From Tausonia pullulans (taxonomy: Eukaryota > Basidiomycota > Tremellomycetes > Cystofilobasidiales > Mrakiaceae), in contig OX637636.1 in assembly GCA_951802195.1 (NCBI GenBank), positions 260,501 to 324,500 of the forward strand: DNA of 64,000 nucleotides. The letters are read 5' to 3'. The notes under the pieces are model-generated. The model saw nothing but the letters and a program-made list of their open reading frames with translations. It was not told the origin of the DNA and searched no databases. Both the position numbers and the translations under genes were made by a program. Positions 1-11,400 of the stretch are shown piece by piece. Position 1 is the first letter of the stretch. Each line of letters starts with the position of its first letter.

Positions 1-1999
1 TTGCCAAGCCGTATCACCACCCTCCACGACCTCTCCCCACTCTCCCTCCACCGACAGTCCCCAAGACCTTCCACGACGCGCTCGAGAGCCCTCACGCCGA
101 GTACTGGAAGGCAGCCATGGACGACGAGATGGAGTCGATGGAATCGAACGGAGTCTGGGAGCTCGTCGACGCCCCGCCGGACAGGAAGTCGGTGGGCGGC
201 AGATGGGTCTACGCGCTGAAGAAGGACAACGACGGCCAGGTCGTCAAGTTCAAGGCCAGATGGGTAGCCAAGGGATACTCACAGAGGGAGGGCATTGACT
301 ACGAGGAGACGTACGCACCCGTCTCCCGCATGAACACCCTCCGCATCTTCTTCGCCATCGCCGCCACCGACGATCTCAACCTCCTCCAGGGCGACTTCAA
401 GACTGCGTTCCTCACCGCACCCCTCGTCGAGACGGTCTACATGGACCAGCCGGAAGGGTACGAGATGAATGGGAAGAAGAGCGGGCAAAAGCTCGTCGCT
501 CACCTCCTCAAGGCCCTCTACGGCCTCAAGCAAGCCTCTCTCGCCTTCTACCTCCGGTCCAGCAAGTTCTTCGACACCATCGACCTCCACCACATCGAGG
601 CAGACCACTGCCTGTACGTCGGGTGGAAGGACGGCCGACGGCGCCTCCTTGTCCAGTACGTGGATGACTTTGCGATTGCTGGGAGCAGGGATGATATCGA
701 GGAGATCATGGAGGCGATCAAGGAGGAGTTCGTCATTGACGAACGAGGACAGCTGGACGGAGGGATGATGCTAGGGATGGAGGTCAAGCGGGACAGAGTC
801 AGGAAGACCATCACGCTGACCCAGCGACGCTACGCGGACGATGTCCTCGAGCGGTTCGGTCTCAGCATCGCCAAGCCAGCACGGACGCCCATGGACGAGC
901 ACAAGCAGCTTGCCATCAGCGAGGGGTCCATGTCCGAGGACATGCGGGGAGCAGATCAGTCAATGTACCTCCAAGCAGTCGGCTCCCTCATGTACCTCAT
1001 GGTCTGTACACGTCCAGACCTGGCCTATTCAGTGGGAGTCGTCAGCCGGTTCAGCCACGACCCCAAGGCCATCCATTGGGCAGCCATCAAGCGCATCTTG
1101 CGCTATGTCGCTCGCACCCGCTCCCACGGACTCACGCTGGGAGGACATCCCGACTCGCCGCTCGTCGAGGTTTGGACCGACTCGGACTACGCAGGCGACC
1201 ACGAAACGCGCCGCTCCACGACTGGATTCGCCATCAAGGTCTATGGCAGCACCGTCGTGTGGGTCAGTCGCAGGCAGAAGGCAATCAGCAGGTCCTCGCA
1301 CGAGTCAGAGTACGTCGCTTTGTCTCAGGCCTGTCAAAACGTTGTCTGGGTCTCCAAGCTCCTGCAGCAGATCGGCTACATCGTCGACGACCCGATCCCC
1401 GTCCACGTCGACAACCAAGGGGCGATCGAGACGACGAAGAACGGCAACCACTCGGAACGGACAAAGCACATCGACGTCGCGTACAAGTATGGACGCGAAC
1501 TCCACCAGTCAGGCACCATCTCGCTCCGCTACTGCCCGACGGACTCGATGCTCGCAGACATTCTCACCAAGCCTTTGGGCTGGGAGAAGCTGGAGAGATT
1601 CAGAGGTGGGCTCGGGGTTGGGCTGGACAGTGCGGAGGAAGGGCTCGGCGCTGCGCTCGTCACGTCGAGTGGGAGTGTTGGAAATTGTGGTGGTGGCGCC
1701 GTGAGAGCGCCGCGCGGGGGCGCCGGACCCGTGTAGTGCTGGACCCGCGTAGCACTGGACCCGCGTCGTGCCGACCCGTGCACTGTTGGACCCGCGGAGT
1801 GCCAGACCCGCGTCAGAATATTTCTCGCCACATAGCTAGACTATTTAAGCCCACGCTTCTTCTCTCCTGGCAGTGAACCTTCACTTGTTCTGAAGGTTCT
1901 CTACCAGGTTCGTACCTTTCCTTACATAGCCACTGCCTATATCACTTGTTCTGAAGGTTCTCTACCAGACCCTCTCTCGTTGGCAGGCTAATCGCAACA
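1..1999 (+). mobile_element. Ty1/copia retrotransposon, 3' half (reverse transcriptase, RNase H, 3' LTR), element A forward copy
   Basis: One open frame runs from the window edge to just past the LTR start. In order it shows the copia-type reverse transcriptase (entry motif WELVDAPP, core KARWVAKGYSQ, the catalytic YVDDF box near base 660, and the family signature LYGLKQA) and then RNase H (WTDSDYAGD, the SSHESEYVA helix, and the terminal KHIDV and ADILTKPL motifs). Order RT then RNase H with integrase upstream is copia-type, not gypsy. The 5' LTR, gag, protease and integrase lie left of the window. The visible part looks whole. It ends in the LTR at 1676-1999, and the next base belongs to a reversed integrase fragment. 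The LTR is about 98% identical by eye to the reversed copy at 3655-3974, so the family was active recently. Confidence 0.93.
1676..1999 (+). repeat. Copia LTR (324 bp), forward copy
   Basis: The LTR starts TGTTGGAAAT and ends CGCAACA, giving the terminal inverted repeat TGTTG/CAACA. A TATTTAA box near 1845 is a candidate core promoter. Inside are degenerate tandem copies of a GGACCCGCG unit (about 1725-1815) and a near-exact 27-bp direct repeat at 1881-1907 and 1942-1968. The boundaries are set by where similarity to the reversed copy at 3655-3974 stops on both sides. Confidence 0.9.
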
Positions 2000-3974
2000 C
2001 TTGCTCCAGTCCACAAACGTCTGGTACGCCTCCGACTTCCTCTCGAGGGCGAAGGACCAGTGGTACTGGGTGGCATCGTCCCAGATGGTCATCATGTACG
2101 ACCTGTTCTGGTGGGAGGGGACTGGCATGGGTCCTTGGAGGTCAGAGTGGACGAGGTCGAGGACCTGCTTGGCCTTGGTGGTGGAGGTCGGGAAGGGAGA
2201 CCGGTGCTGCTTCCCTTGGAGACAAGGTACGCAGACTTGTTTGGCAAACTGCTGGATTTCGTCCTCGCTGACGTCGGGCAGAAGGTGGTCCTTGGCCAGG
2301 CGTTTCATGGCCGTCGGCGAGGCGTGGCCGAGTCTGCGGTGGAGGATCGCGACCTGCTCCTTCTCGTCGAGCTTGTATGCGGCGGCAGTGTCGCCCATCT
2401 TGGTGCGTCCTGCGGCGCGTCCTGCGGTGTGGATGTCGAGCTTCCAGAGATTCCTTCCCCAGCTGACTCCCTTCATGAACGTCTTCCCACCCTTCCTGAA
2501 CTCACAGTGGTCCCCCCTGAAGACGACCTCGGCGCCACGCTTGGTGAGCTGGCCGACGGAGAGCAGGTTGGCAAAGTGGGGGATGTAGTAGACGTTGGAG
2601 ATCCGGTAGGCGAGCTCGTTGCCGTTGATTCTGGCGGTGACGTGCATGTGGCCCCTGCCGACGGTGTTGACCGTCTGGTTGTCTGCTACCCTGATGGCAG
2701 TGACGAAGGGCTCAAAGTCGACGAGATCCGCGCGGTTGCTGGTGATGTGGTTGCTGCAACCGGTGTCTGCGATCCACGGCGTCTTGTTGGTGTTGGTGGC
2801 GACAGAGTGGGCCGACTGGGTGGGTCTGGCTCTTGCTCCACTCTGAGAGTGACCACCAGCCGCCCGGTGCTGGGGCAATGGCTCGCCGGCCAAGAGTCCC
2901 CAGGCGTCCGAAGCGTTCCAAGCGTCGCTGGATGCCTTGCTGACATTCCTTCCTCCCTCCTCCTTCCTTCTCCCGTGTTCCCTCCTCCTATCCCTTCTGC
3001 CTCCCTTCCCTTGGTGATCCTTCGGCTTGCCAACCATGCTGTAGCACTCTGCCTTGAAGTGCCCCTTCTTCCCGCACGCGTGGCAGACTGCCGTCGCCTT
3101 GTCGACCTTGAGGGCCGAGTCCTCGGTGGAGTGACTGCCGCCAGATCGAGAGGACTTGGTGCGGATGTGGGAGAGGAGCGAGGTGGTGACGAGCTTCGGT
3201 GTGAGCACCTTCTCGGATTCCTGGTACTGGAGGGAGACGACGTCTGCGAACGTCTCGAGGGATGGGGGAAGGCCAGAGAGGAACTGGAGGGCGAGCTGTT
3301 CGGGGTTCTTGATGACGTCCATGTTGAGAGACTCTGCCTCTGCGACTAGCGTCTCGAACTCCTCGATGTAGGCCTGCGCTGACGAGCCTTCGTCCATCCG
3401 CAGGTCCCTCAGCTTCTTCTGCACGATGAGCTTCCCTGCCGTGCCTTCGACCTTGTGGCTAGTCTTGAGGATATCCCATGCCTCCTTTGCTGTCTCGCAC
3501 GCGGCGATCCTTAGGAGGTTCCCGTCCGAGACTGCCATCTGGATGCGGTGGAGAGCGAACTCGTTCCTCTCGTCCCATGTCGAGGCGGCGAGGGAGCCTG
3601 CTGCGTCTTCTGCAGTGGCGACTGGCCTCGTCTCTGTGCCCAAGACGAGGGACTTGTTGCGATTAGCCTGCCAACGAGAGAGGGTCTGGTAGAGAACCTT
3701 CAGAACAAGTGAAGATAGGCAGTGGCTACGAAAGGTACGAACCTGGTAGAGAACCTTCAGAACAAGTGAAGGTTCACTGCCAGGAGAGAAGAAGCGTGGG
3801 CTTAAATAGTCTAGCTATGTGGCGAGAAATATTCTGACGCGGGTCTGGCACTCCGCGGATCCAACAGTGCACGGGTCGGCACGACGCGGGTCCAGTGCTA
3901 CGCGGGTCCAGCACTACACAGGTCCGGCGCCCCCGCGCGGCGCTCTCACGGCGCCACCACCACGATTTCCAACA
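2000..3974 (-). mobile_element. Ty1/copia retrotransposon, 5' part (LTR, gag, protease, integrase start), element A reversed copy
   Basis: Read on the minus strand from the LTR at 3974-3655, a long frame shows a copia Gag (CETAKEAWDILKTSH, a UBN2-like region), a CCHC zinc knuckle (CHACGKKGHFKAEC), the aspartic protease (DTGCSNHIT), the GAG-pre-integrase region (HRRLGHAS) and the beginning of the integrase core (HSDLQGPMPVPS). It stops inside integrase at base 2000, exactly where the forward copy's LTR ends, so its pol 3' half and 3' LTR are missing here. Either another copy of the same family was inserted into its integrase, or this is an inverted self-integration product. It is truncated within the window; otherwise the visible part reads open. 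Confidence 0.9.
3655..3974 (-). repeat. Copia LTR (320 bp), reversed copy
   Basis: On the minus strand it starts TGTTGGAAAT at 3974 and ends GCAACA at 3655. It differs from the copy at 1676-1999 by a handful of substitutions and one small indel. It is the 5' LTR of the reversed gag-integrase piece. The bases just outside, 3975-3979 (TACCC), are the candidate 5-bp target duplication; the partner copy would be left of the window. Confidence 0.9.
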
Positions 3975-6900
3975 TACCCTTGGCTGGTCTTCTGCTCTTC
4001 CGTATAGGTCGAGCTTCTCGGGTTATGAGCCACCCGCCCTACGCCAAGCCTTCGATCTCCGTACCCATTCTTACGGGGACAACCAACTATACCTTATGGC
4101 GTAACGCCATCAGTACGGCCCTCCTTGTCGGCCAGGTCGCGCGTCACGCCTCTGGCAGCCGCCTTCGTCCCGCCGCCCCGGCCGCGGACGACGTTGACGC
4201 CGCCGCTATCCTCCGCGACATCCGCGACTGGGAGAACGCCGATGATAAGGCGCTTAGGATCATCCTTCAGTCCCTCAGCCCTTCTGTCTCCTTGGCAACC
4301 AACAAGGCCAATCCCTTCGCCGTCCGCACGTCTGCCTCCGTCCTGGCCTGGATCACTGCCACGTACGGCAACCCGGGGTCCATGGGCACAGTCACAGCCC
4401 TTTCCATCATCATGCACACCCCGGCCCCGGTCAATGCCGACCCCGGACCCTGGCTCGAACGCATCAACGGCGCGTGGGACGACTTCATCCGCTCTCTCCC
4501 GGGCGACGGCGAGCTCACCAAGGAGCTTATGCACACCAGCCTTCTCCTCGCCGCTCTCCCGGCCAGCTCACCCCTCGCTCATCGTCTCCGCGAGCGAGGA
4601 GACACGGTGTCTGTCGCCGACATCTCGGCCGCGCTCCACGAGGACTGGGCACGTGCGCAACACGACCGGTCCAGGGCCGCTGCCAACCATGCTCTTGTTG
4701 CCGCGCCACCGGCTCGCTCCCCTCCTGCGCCCACTTCCACTCGGCCCTCTCGGCCGGCGAGGACCGGACGTCGTGCCGGCCTCGAGTGCTCCCTCCATGG
4801 ACCTGACAGCACCTACGTCTCGTCGGACTGCCTCGCCCTTGCTGCGCTCCGCAAGGCGGGCAAGCAGATTGTCCCCATCGCCGCCACGTCCGCCAGCGGC
4901 TCCGCTCTCGTCGCCTTGGCGAGCAGTGCGCCCACCATCCCACCGACGGACTCTATTGACGCCTCCACCGTTTTCGCCGATGCCTTCCATGCGGCTGCGC
5001 TCCACGCATCCATTGCCGGCGATGCCCTCGTCCTCGACTCTGGTGCGACCGACCACATGGTTGACAATCGCTCTACTCTCCGTCATATCCGGCCCCGCTT
5101 CGGCCCTGGAGTCCGTGTCGGCGGCGGTGTCATCCTCCCATCTTCCGAGAAAGGAGACCTCACCATTGACACCGCCCGCGGCCCGTTCCTCCTCACGGAT
5201 ACCATCTACGTCCCCGGCCTCGGTGTCAACCTGCTCTCGATTCGCCGCCTCCAGGCCTCTGGCCTACGCGTCGAGTTCGCTCCGGACAGCAACTCTGCCA
5301 TTGTCACCCGCGGCAACGATGTCCTCCTCTCGGCCCCCGTCCGCGACGGCCTCTACATCGTCGATGGCTCCATGCTCCCACCTGGTGCGCCCTCCTCCCC
5401 AGCCGCTCTCCCCGTCACCTCGACGGCCCCAGCTGATCCAGACCTCGTCGCTATTTAGCACGACAGGCTGGGACACCTAAACGTCCAAGCTCTGGCAAAG
5501 CTGGCACGTGATGGAAAGCTGGGGAAAGGTGTTTCTTTTACAAGGTCCGCTCTTGATGCTCATGAGTGCTCGAGCTGTATTCTCGGCAAGGGAAAGCGTC
5601 TCCCTTCGCGCCGGTCGGCCACCTCGGCGTCAGCGCCGGGTGATCGGACGAACCTCGATCTTTGGGGTCCAGCTCGTACACCCACTCCCTCGGGAGCTCG
5701 CTATCTTCTGGTTGCCCAGGACGACCATTCACGCAAGGTGTTCGTCTACTTCCTCGCCCAGAAGAGCGATGCATTCACCCGAATCAAGGAGCATGTCGCC
5801 CTCGTCCGTACCCAGCTCGGGGTCACCACCAAGCGCTTCCACTCTGACCAGGGTGGCGAGTTCCTCAACGGACTTATGCGAGACTTTGCCGCTTCTCAAG
5901 GGATCGAGCACACTTTCGCCCCAGCCGACGACCACAACCAGAATGCCCGCGTCGAGAACGCCATCTTCGTCCTCAACCAGGCCGCCCGCACACTCCTCGT
6001 CCACTCCGGCCTGCCTTTGTCCTTCTGGGCCGAGGCTGTCTCGTTTGCCGCGTTCACGCGCAACCGGGCCCCATCGTCGGCTATCGGGGGACGCCTTCCA
6101 GAAGAAGTCTGGTCGGGTCGCTCCCTCTCTCTCGAGCGGCTCCATGGCTTTGGTGCTGACGGATGGTACCGTCTTCATCGCGAGATGGACAAGCTTCAGC
6201 CTCGCTACGCCAAGGGCATCCTTGTCGGCTACCTCGAGCGGTCGGACTACTACCGGATCTGGGACGCCAAGCGTCAGATCTTTGTCTTCTCCCGCGATGT
6301 CGTCTTCTCCAAGACCCATTCTCGGCCTGCCCTCGCGCCCGCACAGGAGCTCTTCGAAGCCCCTCTCACCTGGCCAGAGGAACCCTCCTCCACTACCGTC
6401 ATGGTCGACCTGGGCCCTCCTCTCGATTCCCTACCCGTGGACTCTGCCCCTTCGAGACCCCCTCGACCCCCTCGATCACCACTCCGGTCGCCGTCGGTGC
6501 CACTGTCATTTTCCCAGTCGCCCCCGCTCCGTCAGAGCGCCCGACTTCGTGGTTTCCCACCCGGCCATGACACCCCCACGCCTGCGCGCTCTCTCTCCCC
6601 GTCGCCTGACCCCCTCAACATCCCTCCCGGCCCCCTTGCGCTCCTCTCCGACGCCATCATGTCCGGTGCTGTCGGTCCGTGCCTCCAGCTTGCCCTCACG
6701 GCCTCTGCCGTCCCTCGCTCCTTCAAGGAGGCCCGCTCCTCACCAGAGTGGGATACTATCTGGGCACCGGCCATTGCCCGCGAGCTCGACACGCTTGAGA
6801 GGTACGGCGTCTACAAGGTCCGGCCCAAGGAGGACTGGATGCGCGTCCTGCGTGCCCAGTGGGTGTTTGCTCGCAAGGTCGACGGCGTCACTGGCGCGCC

Positions 6901-8300
6901 CGCCGACGGCAAGGCCCGCTTCGTTGCCGACGGTGGCCGTCAGATCAAAGGCATCGACTTTGACGAGACCCATGCCTCTGTCGCCCACCGGGACAGCGTC
7001 CGCACCTTCCTCGCCCTCGTCAACCACCTCGACCTTGACTGCGACTCCATTGACGTCAAGGCGGCCTTCCTCAACGGTGGCATCGACGAGCAGGTCTTTC
7101 TCCGCCCACCCCAGGGGAGTGGCATCCCTGAGGGCAACGTTATCGAGCTTCTCAAGTCGCTCTACGGTCTCAAGCAGGCCAATCGCAACTGGCGCGAGGA
7201 GTTCCACGCCTTCCTCTGCTCTCAGGGACTCATCCCGACAACTGCGGATCCCTGCATCTACCGGCGGTGTGACCGCGACGGCGTCCTCCTCCTTGTCTCC
7301 ACTCATGTCGACGACGAGATGATCGCCTGCTCCTCCCGCACCGCTCTTGACGCGTTCAAGACCGACATCCGCGCCAAGTACGAGATCAAGGACAACGGCC
7401 CACTTTCCTACTTCCTCGGCATCAGCATCCACCGCGATCGCACCACCCGTCGGCTCTTCATCTCCCTCCCGTTCTATGTCCATGCCCTCCTCTCCAAGTT
7501 CGGCATGACTGACTGCAACCCGGCTTCCACCCCACTCCCCTCTGGCTTCCGCAATTCTACCGCATCTGATGCCGACGTCGCCGAGGCCAAGACCAAGCCC
7601 TTCCCCTCCCTCGTCGGCGGTCTCCTTTACCTTGCCACCGTCAGCCGCCCCGACATTGCCTTTGCTGCCAACAGCCTTGCTTGTGCGCTCTCGCGATGGG
7701 GTCCTCAGCACTGGCATGGCTGCCCAGTCTCTTCCGGTCGACCACTGGCTATGCCTTCTCCAGCTTCGGCGGCACCGTTAGCTGGTGCAGCCGTCGCCAG
7801 AAGACGATTGCCCTCTCCACTGCCGAGGCCGAGTTCATGGCGGCGCGCGACGCCGCCAAGCAGGCTCTCTTCCTTCGTCACCTCCTCGACGATCTCGGTT
7901 TTCTTCCCTCCGCACCGACGCTTCTGCCTGCGACAACCAGTCGACGGTCGCTCTCTTGTCAGGATCTTACGGGTTCACCACATAGGATCCGCGCTTATGT
8001 GGCTGCAGAATCTCGCGGACCCGCCACCTCGGCTCCTCGTCTGTGTAGCATCGCCCTTAATTGCTCAGCTTCCATATTTTTAGCCTCTCTTCAGCCACAC
8101 TGTCACACACTCTTTGTTTTCTCACCCTTAGCCCATAAGACACTCAGTTCATCGTACATTTTGTTCTACACTCTGACTACCATTTGGATTCGAAGAACCT
8201 GCCCAAGACCTCGAAGCGAGCCTGTGTCACTGCCATCACTTCAGTCTACTACTCCACCTACGCCCCCTACCCCACGTCATCTTTAGCCCTTGACCCTTGG
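3975..8300 (+). mobile_element. Ty1/copia retrotransposon of a second family (element B), broken
   Basis: Gag begins near 4027 (MSHPPYAKPSISVPIL, then NYTLWRNAIS). The protease site LDSGATDHM lies near 5035. GAG-pre-integrase, the integrase core (HSDQGGEF near 5840), reverse transcriptase (SIDVKAAFLNGG near 7050, LYGLKQA, THVDDEM near 7310) and RNase H remnants (LSTAEAEFMAARDA near 7820) follow in copia order. The protein family is clearly different from element A. It carries at least three breaks and is a fossil. No 5' LTR is seen: the leader is cut directly by the LTR of element A. The AT-richer stretch at about 7960-8300 may hold its 3' LTR, but there is no second copy in the window to prove this, so the right boundary is approximate. 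Confidence 0.85.
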
Positions 8301-8441
8301 GCCAATCCTAACACAAAGCTCATATCATGGAATTGTTGGTCGTCATTCGTGGAAGCATCTGCTGAGACCGGATGAAGAGAAATTGTTAACCGGTGCAATT
8401 TGTGAAAAAAGGCGGGCGGACGATCGTCATACTTTGTATTT

Positions 8442-11400
8442 CTAAGCGGCACCTCCCCCGGACGCTCGCGCTCTGGCACCTCGCGGTCCCACGACACCCC
8501 TGACGCGCACCCCTCGGGGCTTGGTCTTGTCCAGGCTCGTGCGGCGAGAGAGGCTTGTAGGGGAGGTCCCTCCCTCGGCCTCGGCGGAAGGAGCGCTATG
8601 CTTGGACTGTCCCTTATCCTCTTCGGGAGGAGAAAATGGTCTGGACTGCCCTTCATCCTCAGCCGGAGGTGCGAAGGGGCGAGGCAGCTCCTCGGCCTCA
8701 GGAGTAGGTCCCGGAGGGTGGGGTTCAGTCAAGCCCGGGTGTTCCTTGACTCCATCTGTCACCTCAGGAGTCACGGCGGGAGCGACTTGAGGCGGCGAGG
8801 CGGCAACAAGTAAGGGCGGGGAGGTCTGCTCAATCGGTGTCGGAGGCTGAGAAAACATCATCAGACAAGTCAGCAAAAATCCTTGCGACGACAGACGGGG
8901 AGAGTCCACGAACGATAATGGAGAAGCCCTGCGGAAGAAGCTCCTCGTCCTTGGAGGTCTTAAGGCGACCGAGAGAGCTGCGCTTCGGCTTCTCGACCAC
9001 CCTTGGCTTGGCCTCATCCTCGATTCGGGCTGCGTTTTCATTGCGCGGTGGTCCCGATGAGCGCGGAGAGGACGGGAAAGTTGACTGCATGGGCGAGCGG
9101 CCTCCGAGGCGCTGAAGTTCGGCCAGCTCCTCCGGTGACACTAGGTAGAAAAAGCGGGTGGGTGAGTCAACGCGCGAAGGAAGCGAGCCCCCAGCTCCCA
9201 AGCTAGCGCCACTCACAGCTGGACCGAGACCGGCGATGGTCGATGGGAGCAGTATTCTTCCTGCTCGGGACGACGCGCTCAGTCTCCATCATACGCGCGG
9301 CAACGACCGGAGGGAGGATATCGGGGTACAGCTGGACGAGGTCAGCGATGAAGCTAGAGGGCGCTCTGTCGTCGATAGACAGCGGCGTGTCCTTCTCAGG
9401 TCGTACGATGGCTGTGCAGAGATCCGATCAGCAACCTGGAAGAAAGTTAACCAACAAAGGGAGGGCGACTCACCGCGTCCAAGGGCAAGTCCAATCTTGG
9501 CAAGGAACACGTCGTCGCCCTCTTCGCCAGCTTGGGTCTCATCGAGCAGGCTACCATACGCACCGTGAGAACCGGGCGTGCTACGTTTCAGGCAAAAATC
9601 TTCCGAGACTCACGAGCGCAGATGCGAGACGATGCTGTCGAGAACAACGAGTTTGACCTTAGGAAGGCGCGCGAGCAGCGATTTGAGCTCCTCCGTCCTG
9701 TTGTCCTCGGGAGCTTGCTGAGATGTGCCAGCGCCTACCGAAGCGTAAAATAATCCAACGATCAGCCAGTGAAGTTATTTGACGACGGAACAAGTCAGAG
9801 CTCACGTGAAGGGTACACGGCCTTTACGTCCTCGTACTCTGGGCCCAGCGAAGGATTAAGCTCCAAGAGCCAGAGCTTGACCGCTGCCGCAAGGACAGGC
9901 AGGTCATTCTTGAGCGCCTCAGAGGGCACAGTGCCGTCCGAGGAACGTTGAAGATTTGCCCGCAGAGCGTGGACCTTTACAAGGGGGACCTGCACAGGCA
10001 ACTTGTTTCAGATTTCCCATAACTTTGAAAAAGCAAGCTGACACACCTCGTAGATCCAGATCCTGCGCTTCTCTGAAACAGGAAGAGTCGGCCAAGCAAT
10101 ATCAGAATGGACTTCTTCTCAGCGGATCGGGCAGGATTGAGCAGAGTGGTAATCTCACCTGCGTCATCCGAAAGGCCAGCATAGCCTTCCTTGAGGGCGT
10201 TGAGAAGGGCAGCCAGCGGCTCCGGGATGAACCCTGCCTGGTCGATGGAGGAGCCCTCGTCCTTGGACGAGCGAAGCTGCTTACCCGCCGCCCACCGGCG
10301 AAGATCAATCCCGAAAACGGCGGCAGAGATATCGTTCCGGTCCTGGCACTCAAAGGTTCGGGCCTGGGGTCTGAAGTCACCGGTTCGATAGCGAGAGATG
10401 CTGTGAGCAAAGCAGAACCGACGACAAGGTCAGCGCATGTGCGTTAGGTGAGATCCTGGGACGAAAGTACAGATAAGCGGGGCGGCTCACGTAGCAGACA
10501 GTTCAGATTCAGGGCTGTACGAGTCTAGCAGAAGCTTGCTCGTGTCGTAGGAGGGCTGTAGAGCGGTCGAGATGCCCGAGGTTACGGCGTGATACTCTCC
10601 GAGAACAGTCTTGATCGCCTTCAGTCGGTCCGCCTCCCACCGCTGAAGAACGGCAAGGCCCTCCTCGATGACCTCCTCCATCTTTGTCCTCGTCCGATCA
10701 AGCTTGTCCACCGCGTTCCGATAGGTCTCCTCCGCCGCGTCGGCTGCCCTGCGAGCCGCCACGTGAGGAAGAAGCTTCTCCTGGGGCGCCATGGCGGATG
10801 AGAAGAAGCTGGTGAGGGTGTTGGATCTGGTGAGAGCCGAGACGCCGCTGGCCGGAGACATCGCCGCTGTACCGCTGGAGAGGGAGTCTTGTTGGCGGAT
10901 GGCCTCTAAGGTTGGGTCGAATGGCTGTATGAGTTGTTCCGAGAGACATCAGACCGCTGCAGAGGGGACAAAAGCCAGACTACTACGGGCAGTAGGCCGC
11001 TTGGGTCCGAGAGTTCTCACCTTGTCGGTGAATTGGTAGAACTCATCGCCACCACCGCCCCAGGTGGCCTTGCCTACTGCGGTGATCCTGCGGATCAAGC
11101 CGAAGACCTCGACGAGCTCCCTCGCGGCGTCGATGGCCTGGATAGTCGCCGTGGAGAAGAAGGTACGTCAGCGCGGCTCATGGGCTAATGAGAGACCTTG
11201 GTCAGACGACGAACCTTCGCCTCATTGCCGCCAAAACCTTCGACGTTCTTAAGCAGGAAAGCAACAAGTTCCCAGCCCGCAAAGCAGCCCTCGTACTCCC
11301 CAAGGATCGGAAGGTTGACCGTCCGGTTGGGGAGAGTGGAGCGCGCCTGCTGAAGCAGGCTGGTGGCGGCCTGGTTTGAAAGTGAGAGTCCGGCGAGGAG

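Noticed and set aside
2060-3349. 429-codon open frame on the plus strand
   Set aside because: It lies antisense to the copia gag-protease-integrase frame, and its composition mirrors that frame. It shows no domains.
6740-7717. 325-codon open frame on the minus strand
   Set aside because: Antisense shadow of the element B reverse transcriptase; acidic and valine-rich as expected from GC-rich third positions.
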